The position numbers and the translations under genes were made by a program. Shown here piece after piece: positions 6,809-15,634 of a DNA stretch of 64,000 nucleotides. The number at the start of each line of letters is the position of its first letter. Positions within the stretch are counted from its first letter, which is position 1. The notes under the pieces were generated by a model, which was given only the letters and a program-made list of their open reading frames with translations, made no database searches and was not told the origin of the DNA. Source of the DNA: Comamonadaceae bacterium UBA2121 (lineage in GTDB: Bacteria; Pseudomonadota; Gammaproteobacteria; Burkholderiales; Burkholderiaceae_C); assembly GCA_002331385.1 (NCBI GenBank), contig DCYB01000001.1, forward strand, positions 372,001 through 436,000. The letters run 5' to 3'.

Positions 6809-9559
6809 TTATTTCTTGAGCAACACCTTCAGCGCATTTTGCAGTCGGCGCGCCGTGGCCTCGTCGCTGGCGCTGGCGAGCACGGCCGCCACGTCCTTGC
6901 CCCAGGTTTCCTGAGGCGAGGGGTCGTTGCGGCGCGTGAGCAACTGCAGTTGATACGCTCGGCGCGCGCTGAGCTGGTCGGCGGGCGTTGGCACGTCCGC
7001 CGCGATTTCAAGGCGCAACAGCGCGTGGCTGTCCGAGGCGGACTGCGCGGGCGTGCCCAATGCCTGGACCCAGGTGGTGCGCACGGCGGGTTGCACCCGG
7101 CCCAGTTCCTGCGCCGAAGGCAGTTGCTCGGCATCGCGTGTTTGCCATGCCGACAACAAGCGCGTGAGCGTTTCGCCGTGCGCCTGTGCCGCGAGCTTGC
7201 GCAGCGCGCTTTGCGCGTGCTCCAGCGCGTCACGCTGGGCACGGAAGGCCGTGTCACCCAGACGCGGGCCGCGCGGTGCATCCCCTCGGCCACGACCGTC
7301 ACGGCCATCACGACCGAAGCGACCTTCACCGCGATCTCCACGATCGCCGCGATCACCGCCACGACCTCCACGGTCATTGCGGTCACCCGGACGGCCGCCG
7401 CGACCGGCTGCACCAGGCGCGGGGGTCGCTGGCTTGTTCGCGCCGGGGCGATCATCGCCACGCACTGCCACCACCGGACGGGCCGCCTTGGGCGCAGCAG
7501 CGGGCGCTGCACCGGCTTCGCCCTCTTCGGCTGCCGGTGCATCGGCTGGTGCATCGGCTGGAGTATCGGTTGTGGCTTCACCCGTAGCCGGTGCCTCTGC
7601 GGCGGGTTCAGCCGGTGCCTCGGGCGTTCCAGTGGCCTTGGGCGCTTCGCCGTTTTGCTCGGCTTGCTGGCGGATGGCGGCTTCCAGCGCGCTCATCGCA
7701 TTGCGGATCGCCTGTGCATCGCCCGACGCATTGGCCGCCTCCAGTGCCTTGGCGGCGTCCACGACGGCCTTGTCGCGCGCATTCAGTTCAGCCGAATGGC
7801 GCTCGCGGTCGGCGCTCTTGCGCTGGAACGCGTCATCGATCGGCTTGCGGAATGCATCCCACAGTTTTTGTTCGCGTTTACGGTCCAGCGGCACGGATTG
7901 CGCCTCGGCCTGCCAACGCTGCTGCAGCGCCTTCACGGCGTCGATGCGCAGCGGCGTCACGGCGCTGAGTTCGACCGATTCGTTGATCATGGCCTGGCGG
8001 CGTTCGAGGCTTTGCTTCTGCGCGGTTTCCAGCGGTTTGGCGGCGTCCACGAACGTCTGCTTCCACAGCGGTTGCAGTTCGGCAAACACCTTTTCGCTCA
8101 CGTGGCCGCCATTGCGCCAGCGCTCGCTGAACTGGTGCAGCGCGCGGCTCATGGCCTTCCAGTCCTGTGAAGCCGCATGGCCTTGCGCCCACGCCTTCAC
8201 TTCCTCGATCAGCGCCACGCGCGCGCCCTTGTGCTCGGCGGCTTCGGCGCGCACTTTTTCCAGCCAGGTTTCAACGACCTTGTGCGCCTGATTGCAGGCT
8301 TCGTCGAAACGCTTCCACAGACCGTGGTTGGCGGGCGCGCCCTGATCGGCCTGCTTCCACTGGTCGCGCAACTGGCGCAGGGTTTCCTGCATCTTGCGGC
8401 CACCCAGCTCTTGGCCTTCGGGACGCTTGAGCAGCGCTTCCGCGCGGTTGACCAGGTCTTCGCGCAGCTGATCGGCGCTCCAGCGCTGCCAGCCTTCGAG
8501 TTCGCCAGCGGCGATCAACGCGGCATTGACCTTTTGCTCCAGATCGCCTTCGACGTGGCGGCCATGCGTCTTGAGCGCAGCACGCAGCGCAGCGGCCGCG
8601 CCGATGCTGGCCTTGCCATGGCCTTCCTTGGTTTCCTGCTCGAGCTTTTCCAGCGCCTCGCGCACCGTGCTCTGCGCCTTTTTGCGCACTTCAGGATCGA
8701 CCTTGGGCTTGGCCACCTCTTGTGCCGCCTTGGCCGTATCGGCCTCGGTCGGCAAACCACGCAGGGCGCGAATTTCGTCGGCCCACACGGGCACGGGCGG
8801 CAGCGGTGCTTCGGCGCTTTCAGCGGCTGCGACCGTCAGCGTCAGTGCGGACTGGAAGGCGTCCCACACGGCCAACAACTGCGTGCGCGAGCTGTCCAGC
8901 ATGGGCGGGAAGCGCGCTTCCACGCTGGCCCAGGATGCGTCCGAGGTGAGTTCGTCGGCATGTTCCTGCCAACGCTTGACATCGTTCGTGAGCGCTTCCA
9001 GTACGGCCTGCGCATCACGGAACGACTTGGTGGACAGCACTTCGATGCGCTGGGCGAGCAGCACGGCCGTTTCGCGCTGCACCTGCACCCGGTGCTGCAG
9101 GTCTTCGATGACCTTCACACGATCGGCAATTTGCGTTTTGAGCACGGACAGTGGCTCGCGCGAGAGCGGCGCGCCGGCCTTGGCGGCATCGCGCTGCCAT
9201 GCCAAGGCATCGGCGATCGACAGGCGCGAGGCGGCCAGCAATGCGTTGGCTTTTTCGGCCCATTCGGCAGCGATGGCTTCCTGTCCGGCCATGCGCTTGA
9301 TTTCATCCAGGCGTTCACGCACGGCGCGGGCCGCGCCCTTGTCGCGCGCGCTGAGCTCCTTGAACACCTCCTGCAATTGCTCCTGTGTTGGTTGGGTGGC
9401 CAGCCATTCACGGATGCGCGAAGCCCGCTCGCCCGACGTAGCGGCGGAGAAGGCGCCGCCAGTCAGCCCGTCGAGCGGATGCGGTTCACTGGCTTTGGCG
9501 GGCGTCGGTGCCGCCTCTGGTGCGTCGGACATTTTGTTGCGAGAGGAAAAAGGAAACAT
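6809..9559 (-). CDS. DUF349 coiled-coil protein with RGG-like tract
   Basis: This is a large, Ala/Gln/Arg-rich helical protein of about 916 residues containing DUF349 repeats, a family with no settled biochemical role. Repeated W-x-x-x-R/F patterns (LRDQWKQADQG, LWKRFDEACNQAH, LWKQTFVDAAK, LWDAFRKPIDDAF) mark successive helical units through residues 370-600. A low-complexity Ala/Pro/Glu linker (about 640-710) is followed by an Arg-Gly-Asp-rich tract (about 709-766) that resembles an RGG box, then a helical C-terminal domain ending LKVLLKK. RGG-like tracts often bind RNA; that role here is inference. The ATG at 9559 (MFPFSSRN) has a weak AGG; the next ATG at 9532 has no ribosome site. No operon partner is evident. 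Confidence 0.75.
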   Translation of the reverse strand: MFPFSSRNKMSDAPEAAPTPAKASEPHPLDGLTGGAFSAATSGERASRIREWLATQPTQEQLQEVFKELSARDKGAARAVRERLDEIKRMAGQEAIAAEWAEKANALLAASRLSIADALAWQRDAAKAGAPLSREPLSVLKTQIADRVKVIEDLQHRVQVQRETAVLLAQRIEVLSTKSFRDAQAVLEALTNDVKRWQEHADELTSDASWASVEARFPPMLDSSRTQLLAVWDAFQSALTLTVAAAESAEAPLPPVPVWADEIRALRGLPTEADTAKAAQEVAKPKVDPEVRKKAQSTVREALEKLEQETKEGHGKASIGAAAALRAALKTHGRHVEGDLEQKVNAALIAAGELEGWQRWSADQLREDLVNRAEALLKRPEGQELGGRKMQETLRQLRDQWKQADQGAPANHGLWKRFDEACNQAHKVVETWLEKVRAEAAEHKGARVALIEEVKAWAQGHAASQDWKAMSRALHQFSERWRNGGHVSEKVFAELQPLWKQTFVDAAKPLETAQKQSLERRQAMINESVELSAVTPLRIDAVKALQQRWQAEAQSVPLDRKREQKLWDAFRKPIDDAFQRKSADRERHSAELNARDKAVVDAAKALEAANASGDAQAIRNAMSALEAAIRQQAEQNGEAPKATGTPEAPAEPAAEAPATGEATTDTPADAPADAPAAEEGEAGAAPAAAPKAARPVVAVRGDDRPGANKPATPAPGAAGRGGRPGDRNDRGGRGGDRGDRGDRGEGRFGRDGRDGRGRGDAPRGPRLGDTAFRAQRDALEHAQSALRKLAAQAHGETLTRLLSAWQTRDAEQLPSAQELGRVQPAVRTTWVQALGTPAQSASDSHALLRLEIAADVPTPADQLSARRAYQLQLLTRRNDPSPQETWGKDVAAVLASASDEATARRLQNALKVLLKK

Positions 9560-9744
9560 GAAACCTATTGATGATGAAATTGGCCCGAAAACAAGCTTGC
9601 TGACTATCCAGACAGCTGGCATTCGGTACCTGCGAAGCTATCGCCAAGCCGCTATTTTGACCCGGTTTTCACTTGCGCCCTGCAGGAACCCATTTTGCGG
9701 AAGTACAGCGCGGTTGTCGACAGCGTCTGCCAACCGCCCCGGAA

Positions 9745-12700
9745 TCATTTCGCGGCAAGTGTCAATTCAGCCTTGGGCAACCATTTGGCATCAACCTCGC
9801 CTGCGCTCTTGATCTTGCCAGCGCCCACGAACAGTCGCTCGATAGGCACTTTCTGGCTGGCCAGATAATCCCGTACGGCAACGCCGCGCTGCAGCGCGAG
9901 TTCTTGCGCCCCATTGTCCTGCAAGTGTATGTTGGCGAGCAATAGCGTCTCCATTTCGGAATCCGGCAAATCCTTGGCAAGCCCCACCATGTTGCGTGGC
10001 TTCTTCATGTCGGCGCGCTTGTAGACGTCTTTGAGCAATGCGGAATATTCCGCCGGCTCCACCGCCGTCACATCGGCCACCTCGCCGCCATCGCGAGCCA
10101 CTTTGCGGCGCTTTTGCGCCAGCACCATGGATTTCAGCCGCTCGCGCTTGAGCGCCGCCTCCTCACCCGCGCCATCGGCCCACCCGACAACCGTCATCTT
10201 GAGTGCAGGCCGGTCGATGAGCGCCTTGGCTACCTTGTCGAGCTGCTCCTTCGCTGCCTTGTTGAGCAACGCGCTGCCCGCATCGAACGGCACTGCGCCC
10301 TGCTCGTCGCCGCCGCCAAACGCACCGGCCAGCAGCGAGAACGGCGCGGTCACGGCCTTCATGATGAGATTGCCGATGACCTTGAGGATCACGCCGCCCA
10401 GACTGAACTGTGGATCGTTGAGCGAGCCGCTGATGGGCAGATCCACATCGATCACGCCATTGCGGTCGGCCAGCAAGGCCACGGCCAGTCGCACCGGCAA
10501 GCTGGCGGGCGCGCCCTTGACCTCGTCACCGAAGGCCAATTGATTGAGGATGAGCTTGTTGCTCGCCGTGAGTTGCCCCGTCGGGTCGATCTTGTAGGCC
10601 ACGTCCATGCTGAGCTTGCCGCGTTCGATGCCGTGGCCCGCATATTTGATGCTGTAGGGCGAGAGCGGCGGCAACTCCAGATCGCGCATGCGCGCCTGGA
10701 TATCGAGTGCCAGCGGCTTGGCCAGCGGATTGATCTTGCCGGACACCTCTACCGGCGCCGTCCCTTCCGCCTTGCCACTGAGCTGGATGTCGGCCATGTC
10801 ATAGCTGTCGGCACCGGCAGGCCGCACGGAAGAAAAGGCGCTCAGCTGCCCGTTCAGCTCCGTCAGGTCCGTCGAGTAATTCGGCTTCACGAAGTGGTCG
10901 GTGAAATACATGGACCCGCGCACCAGCCGCACCGGGCCGAAGCGGATGACGGGCGCCATGGGATCGGGCGCCTCCACCGTTTGCACCTGAGCCGTCTGAG
11001 CCGTCTGCGCACCAGCAGGAGCCGAGGCGGCCGACGCGGCGGCCTCGGGTGCCAGCGCCGTCGCCACCGCTGCGGCCGGAACCCCTTCACGCTCGGCCAC
11101 GGGCTTGCCTTGCAAGTCCTGCAGATTGATGCGGCCGTTCTCCTGCACGATCACGCGCGCATAAAAGTCGCTCAACGTGGTTTCGCGCACGTCCACGGAC
11201 AGCGGCTTGCCCGGCACAACGTCCACCGACAGCCCCTTGAGGCCCAGTGCCTTCCAGTTGAGCAGGTCCCGCGCGTTGCGATCCACGCTGACCGCGCGCT
11301 CGGCCACCGCCGCATCCGCGAGTGCCCGCACGCGCACGTCGTCCAGCGACACCTGCCCCTTCACCGACGCGGTCGGGCCTTTGTCGCCCATAGCCACCTT
11401 CACGTCACCGTTGAAGCTGCCATCGGCGCGCACGATGCGCAGGTTCAGGTCCTTGGGCAGATAGGGTTGTGCGACGTGCAGCGGCAGCGCCGTCGCGTTG
11501 ACCTTGCCAGCGACCGTCAATGGCTCCAGCCCGGCAGTGCCATCAAACTTCAGACTGCCCGGCTCTGCCCGCCCGGCGCCCGCCACGCGCGCGGCGATCT
11601 TCACCGGGAACGCACCGCCTTTGCGGGCAGGAAATTCGAATTCGCGCACATGGGCCTGCAGCGCATTCACACGCAGCAGCATGGGCTGGGCATTGGCGGC
11701 ATCCCGCACAACGACCGCCCCATCCTTCAGGTCTACTTCATTCAGCGCGATGGTCCACTGCGCTGCCTTGTCCGCCTTGTCGGGAGCACCCGTTTGATTG
11801 GCAGAGGCGCTTCCCGACACCAGCCAGTCCTCATACATCAAGCGGCCATCCTTGGCGCGCTCCACATACAGCTTCGGTTGGCTCAGCGCGATCTTGCCCA
11901 GAGTGACCTTGCGGCGCGAGAGATCGACCAGACTTTCCCTGATCTCCAACGCGCCGAGTTCGACCAGCGTGTTGCGCCCCGCACCGGGCACGCCCGCAGA
12001 CACCAGCGTGCGGCAACGGTCGCCACTGGTGGTGCAGGTCAGGCTCACGTTCTTGATATGGCCCTGACCGACGCTGGCCACCAGCCGATCGCCATTGCGC
12101 GCCACACCCAGATCCATGTCCATCTGCCCACCCACACGCGGCACGATGGCTGCAGCCAGATACGGCGCCGCCCACTCCAGCGGCAGATCACGCAGGCTGG
12201 CCGCGACCTTGGCCTGTTGCAGATCGGCCGCGCCTTCAAAGCCCAGCGTCGCGGGCGACTTGGCCGTGACCTTGCCTTCGCCGTCCAGCGGCGTCAGCTC
12301 CATGCGACCGGTGAACGGCACGGCCTGCTTCAACGGCCACGCAATGGCTTTCGCATCGAGCTGCAGATGACGCAGGCCGAGACGGGCGGGCTGACCCGCA
12401 ACGGCCTCGTCGTGCCAGTCGACCGCGCCGCCCTGAACGCCGAATTGGTCGAGGTGCACGTTCCACGCCGTCTTCGGTTCTGCATCAGCGCCGGTGGGCT
12501 GGCTGGTTGTGGCTTTGGAGGTCTGGGTGCCTGCCGATGGGGCCGCTGCCTTGCCCACGCCGGGCAACTGCAATTGACCGTCCTTGCCGCGGCGCAGCGC
12601 AAAGCGCGGGTTGTGCCATTGCACGCTGGCGATGTGTACGTCGCCCTTGAGCGGCTGCACGTCCGCGAGTGCCACATCCAGACGATCGAATGCCGCCAAC

Positions 12701-13584
12701 TCTGCCGCCTCGCCATCGCCGACCTTCACATCCCGCAGCGCCACCTGCCCCTTCAGCGCCACCGTCGTCGATGCGAGCTGCTCGAACACAAGGTTCAGGT
12801 CCGCATCCAGCAGGCCGCCGTTCAAACGCACGGGAACCGATTTCGGGATGTAGCCCGCGAACGGCCCCAGATCGAAATCCTTGATGCTGAATTGAGCATC
12901 CGCCCGGTGGTTGTCGGCAAAGGGCGTGGCCTGCGCCGTCGACTCGAACGGGCTGCCATTCAGTGTAAAGGCCAGACGCGGAGTGACTTTGACTTCGCGA
13001 TCGGCATCCAGATTGCTCAGAAACGGAATGCCCAAATCCAGCTTGCGCAGTTCCTGCTTGCGTCCCACCTGCCGGTCGTCGAAGTCCACCGAGCCGCCAC
13101 GCAGCACGATGTTGTAGAGCGCAAATTTCTGCGGCTTGGCATCGTCTTTCTTTTCCGGCTGAGGGCGCGCGGCGATGCGCTGGAGCACATCGTCAAAATC
13201 GAACTGTCCATCCGCCAGATGGGTGACGCGCACAGTCGGCTCGTCCACCTCGACGGCGTCCAGCACCGGTGCCAACTTCACCAGAGACTGGATGGCGGCA
13301 TCTATATATATACGTGCAATCTCCAGTTGTCTGGAGGTTCCGTCCGCGCTGGCGATGGACACATCGCGCACCGTGAGTTGCAGGGTCCACGGCTTGAAGT
13401 CCACCTCACCCACTTGGACTTCGCGGCCCAGAAATTCCGAGCCGTAGCGCTCGACATTGCTGCGCAGCAGCGGTGGCACGGCGAGCCAGGAGATCAATCC
13501 CAGCAATAGTACGGCGAGAACACACCATGTCACACGCCGCAACCAAGCGTGGGAACGGAAGAACTCAACAGGCGACTTGGACAC
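9745..13584 (-). CDS. AsmA-like DUF748 envelope protein
   Basis: This 1,279-residue protein has one N-terminal transmembrane helix (about residues 18-37) followed by a very long beta-rich periplasmic part, the AsmA/DUF748 layout. Family members are related to bridge-like lipid-transport proteins of the envelope. Diagnostic segments include the N-terminal VGEVDFKPWTLQLTVRDVSI and the C-terminal YSIKYAGHGIERGKL plus DVDLPISGSLNDPQFSLG. Near the C-terminus, DRPALKMTVVGWADGAGEE resembles the peptidoglycan-associated OmpA-type fold seen at the end of some DUF748 proteins. An Ala-rich linker (about 840-870) splits the beta region. The start is GTG at 13584 with AGAGAG upstream. The complementary strand carries a 1,131-codon open frame that is a base-composition shadow. 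Confidence 0.82.
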   Translation of the reverse strand: MSKSPVEFFRSHAWLRRVTWCVLAVLLLGLISWLAVPPLLRSNVERYGSEFLGREVQVGEVDFKPWTLQLTVRDVSIASADGTSRQLEIARIYIDAAIQSLVKLAPVLDAVEVDEPTVRVTHLADGQFDFDDVLQRIAARPQPEKKDDAKPQKFALYNIVLRGGSVDFDDRQVGRKQELRKLDLGIPFLSNLDADREVKVTPRLAFTLNGSPFESTAQATPFADNHRADAQFSIKDFDLGPFAGYIPKSVPVRLNGGLLDADLNLVFEQLASTTVALKGQVALRDVKVGDGEAAELAAFDRLDVALADVQPLKGDVHIASVQWHNPRFALRRGKDGQLQLPGVGKAAAPSAGTQTSKATTSQPTGADAEPKTAWNVHLDQFGVQGGAVDWHDEAVAGQPARLGLRHLQLDAKAIAWPLKQAVPFTGRMELTPLDGEGKVTAKSPATLGFEGAADLQQAKVAASLRDLPLEWAAPYLAAAIVPRVGGQMDMDLGVARNGDRLVASVGQGHIKNVSLTCTTSGDRCRTLVSAGVPGAGRNTLVELGALEIRESLVDLSRRKVTLGKIALSQPKLYVERAKDGRLMYEDWLVSGSASANQTGAPDKADKAAQWTIALNEVDLKDGAVVVRDAANAQPMLLRVNALQAHVREFEFPARKGGAFPVKIAARVAGAGRAEPGSLKFDGTAGLEPLTVAGKVNATALPLHVAQPYLPKDLNLRIVRADGSFNGDVKVAMGDKGPTASVKGQVSLDDVRVRALADAAVAERAVSVDRNARDLLNWKALGLKGLSVDVVPGKPLSVDVRETTLSDFYARVIVQENGRINLQDLQGKPVAEREGVPAAAVATALAPEAAASAASAPAGAQTAQTAQVQTVEAPDPMAPVIRFGPVRLVRGSMYFTDHFVKPNYSTDLTELNGQLSAFSSVRPAGADSYDMADIQLSGKAEGTAPVEVSGKINPLAKPLALDIQARMRDLELPPLSPYSIKYAGHGIERGKLSMDVAYKIDPTGQLTASNKLILNQLAFGDEVKGAPASLPVRLAVALLADRNGVIDVDLPISGSLNDPQFSLGGVILKVIGNLIMKAVTAPFSLLAGAFGGGDEQGAVPFDAGSALLNKAAKEQLDKVAKALIDRPALKMTVVGWADGAGEEAALKRERLKSMVLAQKRRKVARDGGEVADVTAVEPAEYSALLKDVYKRADMKKPRNMVGLAKDLPDSEMETLLLANIHLQDNGAQELALQRGVAVRDYLASQKVPIERLFVGAGKIKSAGEVDAKWLPKAELTLAAK

Positions 13585-14178
13585 TCTGAAACGACTCTCT
13601 GAAGCAGGACACCCTTATTGCAACAGAAAACGACACAATTGTTATGTAAACAAGCGCAAAAGGTCGCGGCCCGGTACAAACGCTGTCATGCCGCAGAACT
13701 AAGGGCTGTTTGACTTCCAACACAGGCCGCTCGAAAAGCCCAGAACGCAGAAAGCCCGGTATCCAGCCAAACTAGACACCGGGCTCGACGACCGACACAA
13801 AGGTCCTTGGCCATCTTTTTGCTTGTCAGGAGAGTTGCGTCCCGACAGGCAGAGAGCAAGGTATTACTCTCGAGAGTGCCTTTAAATAGGTTGATCTCTC
13901 AGGCGGCACTGCATGCCGTGGTCCCTCGAAGATTCCTTTTTTCCGGCGATGCCAAGCATAGTAGCTGGCGGGATCAACATTACTCTCGCCGATCCGATAG
14001 CGCCAAGCAATTGTCTAAATTAAAAAATTTTTCCGATTGAATGTTTCGTTTTTCAACGAATTTCGCGCAACGTTGCGAAGCGCAACTTTTCGGCCGGAAA
14101 GCGTGGTCACGCCTGAAAACTGTTGTTTTACACAGTAATTTATATACGGTTAAATTCTAAAGCACTGATTTTTTAGTG
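13585..14178. other. Long intergenic region rich in inverted repeats
   Basis: No supported gene lies in this stretch between two divergent genes. It contains a stem AGCCCGGT/ACCGGGCT (13753-13784), a hairpin GTCAGG/CCCGAC (13825-13846), a palindrome ACTCTCGAGAGT (13866-13877), a long-range pair GTTGATC (about 13890) with GATCAAC (about 13972), a small hairpin GGCACTGCATGCC (13905-13917), and the 10-base direct repeat ATTACTCTCG near 13863 and 13979. Plus-strand words GGAGAG, AGAGAGCAAG and CTCTCAGGC occur in the order found in glycine aptamers, but the conserved GCCGAAGG core is absent. From 14010 to 14178 the DNA is AT-rich. A structured RNA, a degenerate riboswitch or a regulatory array would all fit. 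Confidence 0.45.
13752..13784 (-). terminator. Weak terminator-like hairpin upstream of the AsmA-like gene
   Basis: On the minus strand AGCCCGGT and ACCGGGCT pair across a 17-base loop and are followed by TTTCT only. It lies about 170 bases upstream of the AsmA-like start, so it could end a short leftward RNA or act as an attenuator. The T-run is poor, so confidence is low. Confidence 0.3.
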
Positions 14179-14208
14179 TTGACTTGGAATTTGGGGAACT
14201 TCTAGAAT
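14179..14208 (+). promoter_or_regulatory. Sigma70-like promoter for the transglycosylase gene
   Basis: TTGACT (14179-14184) and TAGAAT (14203-14208) are separated by 18 bases. Both hexamers are close to consensus and lie at the end of an AT-rich stretch. The predicted start near 14215 gives a leader of about 210 bases before the ATG at 14427. Confidence 0.6.
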
Positions 14209-14214
14209 CCGCCA

Positions 14215-14426
14215 GTTCAAAAAAATATCGGGTTGGTACCTATATGCCAACCGCTGCGGCCGAAAAGTTCGGCTCCGTCAGTTCGTCTTTCCTCGCCCAA
14301 CCACGAATGCGTGCGAGCCAGATCAGGACTTGACCCCCATCCAGGCGAAGAAGCCTGGTAAGGACCCGCGTGATGACGACGCCGGTCCTCCACTCAGGAA
14401 TCTTCGAACTCGAGAAAGGAAAAGCG
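14215..14426 (+). promoter_or_regulatory. Structured 5' leader of the transglycosylase gene (candidate)
   Basis: Four stem-loops can be drawn: GGTTGG/CCAACC (14231-14236 with 14247-14252), GCCGAA/TTCGGC (14259-14273), CCAGGC/GCCTGG (14341-14358), and AGGACC/GGTCCT (14361-14366 with 14384-14389). A second CCAACC at 14297-14302 could compete for the first GGTTGG, which would give two alternative folds. I do not recognise a known riboswitch. The last stems lie close to, but do not cover, the AAAGGA ribosome site at about 14415. Confidence 0.4.
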
Positions 14427-15359
14427 ATGACAGCTTATGGATCAGTGCTTGCAGGCGTGCGCACATTTACATCGGATGTGGTGGATGGCTTTATGGAAGT
14501 CACCCATAGCAGCTTTGCGCTGGTCGGGTTGGCCGTCGCTTTTGCAGGCATCACACTCGTGGCCCGACCGGACTTGCGCGACATGGGCGAAGCGCATCTG
14601 CGCATGCTGCTGGTGGACCGCCACATCGCTGCCATCGGCTCGCCCATCGAGCCTGGCGCCGTGGATCGCGCCACCGCATTCAACCCCAAGGACTTGCCGC
14701 GCGAGCAGGCCAAGGTGGCCTACTGGCTGAGCAAGAAGTACCGCGTGGCACCTGAGCCGATTGCGGCGCTGGTGTCCGAGGCGTACACGATCGGTGGCCG
14801 CACCAAGCTGGACCCGACGCTGATCCTGGCCATCATGGCGATCGAGTCGAGCTTCAACCCGTTTGCGCAAAGCTCCGTTGGCGCACAGGGTCTGATGCAG
14901 GTGATGACGCGCGTGCACAACGACAAGTACGACGATTTCGGCGGCAATTTCGCGGCCTTCGACCCGGTCACCAACCTGCGCGTGGGCGTGAAGGTGCTGC
15001 AGGAATGCATCGCACGCGCTGGCTCGCTGGAGGGCGGTCTGCGCTACTACGTCGGTGCGGCCAATCTGCCGGACGATGGCGGCTATTCCACGAAAGTGCT
15101 GGCGGAGCATTTCCGCCTGCGTCAGGTCGCCAACGGCCAGAATGTGCCGACGAATTCGGTGACACCGCCACCCAAGCCCACGCCCATTCCGACAGCGCCT
15201 CAGGTGTTGTCCACCAAGGTCACTACGCCTGCGGCCGCCATTGCGACCAAGGCTGCCGCATCGGCAGCATCTCCTGCAACTGCACCAGCCACTCCGGCCA
15301 CGGCCGAATCGGAAACCCCTGCGGGCGCATCCGAAAAAGTGGCCATGCTGACCCCCTGA
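14427..15359 (+). CDS. Lytic transglycosylase (SLT domain), membrane-anchored
   Basis: This protein of about 310 residues should cleave peptidoglycan glycan strands. A hydrophobic helix (about residues 28-42, FALVGLAVAFAGITLV) anchors it. The SLT domain follows: the catalytic Glu is in LAIMAIESSFNPFAQSSVGAQGLMQVM (Glu about 139), with GLMQVM and later RYYVGAAN typical of the fold. The C-terminal 60 residues are low-complexity Pro/Thr/Ala, likely a wall-spanning or disordered tail. The ATG at 14427 is preferred because AAAGGA lies 6-12 bases upstream; an upstream GTG at 14370 in the same frame lacks this and lies inside a leader hairpin. It precedes glyA but the ZTP riboswitch and its own spacing suggest separate transcription. 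Confidence 0.85.
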   Translation: MTAYGSVLAGVRTFTSDVVDGFMEVTHSSFALVGLAVAFAGITLVARPDLRDMGEAHLRMLLVDRHIAAIGSPIEPGAVDRATAFNPKDLPREQAKVAYWLSKKYRVAPEPIAALVSEAYTIGGRTKLDPTLILAIMAIESSFNPFAQSSVGAQGLMQVMTRVHNDKYDDFGGNFAAFDPVTNLRVGVKVLQECIARAGSLEGGLRYYVGAANLPDDGGYSTKVLAEHFRLRQVANGQNVPTNSVTPPPKPTPIPTAPQVLSTKVTTPAAAIATKAAASAASPATAPATPATAESETPAGASEKVAMLTP

Positions 15360-15394
15360 AGTTGCATCGGACATAGTCCCCGTCAGTTACACTA

Positions 15395-15580
15395 GCGGAG
15401 TACGCGACTGGCGATAGGCGCAAGGCAGTGTTCGGCTGAATACGCACTTGCCGCTGACGTGGATCACACGGGAGAACACTGCTCCCGCAAACCACTGGGA
15501 AGCGTGCCGCACGGGCCATTCTTGATGACCAAGAGTTGACAGCGCGCCCGCTGCGTTCCGCCGTTCGCCTGGGCAGCTCT
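15395..15580 (+). ncRNA. ZTP (pfl) riboswitch upstream of glyA
   Basis: The pfl motif binds ZTP/AICAR and activates one-carbon and purine genes, glyA among its common targets. The 5' domain begins GTACGC (15400-15405), which pairs with GCGTGC (15502-15507) to form P1. Next comes GACTGGCGA, as in known aptamers. A GTGG/CCAC stem contains an extra hairpin CGGGAG/CTCCCG, and ACCACTGGGAAGC (15491-15503) follows. The 3' domain ends with CGCCTGGGCA (15566-15575), the most conserved signature of the class. Large inserts sit in the second stem and the linker, which the family tolerates. A TACACT element at about 15388 may be the -10. The regulated start codon is 55 bases downstream; no T-run is seen, so control of ribosome access is more likely than termination. 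Confidence 0.85.
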
Positions 15581-15634
15581 TGTCGCCACCATTCCGTCGA
15601 GGCGTGCAAGGGACATCCACCGCAGAGGACTGCC

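Noticed and set aside
10114..13509. A 1,131-codon plus-strand frame opposite the AsmA-like gene
   Set aside because: The product is His/Arg/Gln-rich with no domain, and mirrors the codon bias of the real minus-strand gene.
13807..14040. A 77-codon plus-strand frame in the long intergenic region
   Set aside because: It lacks a ribosome site and runs through several inverted repeats and an AT-rich tail; the sequence looks non-coding.
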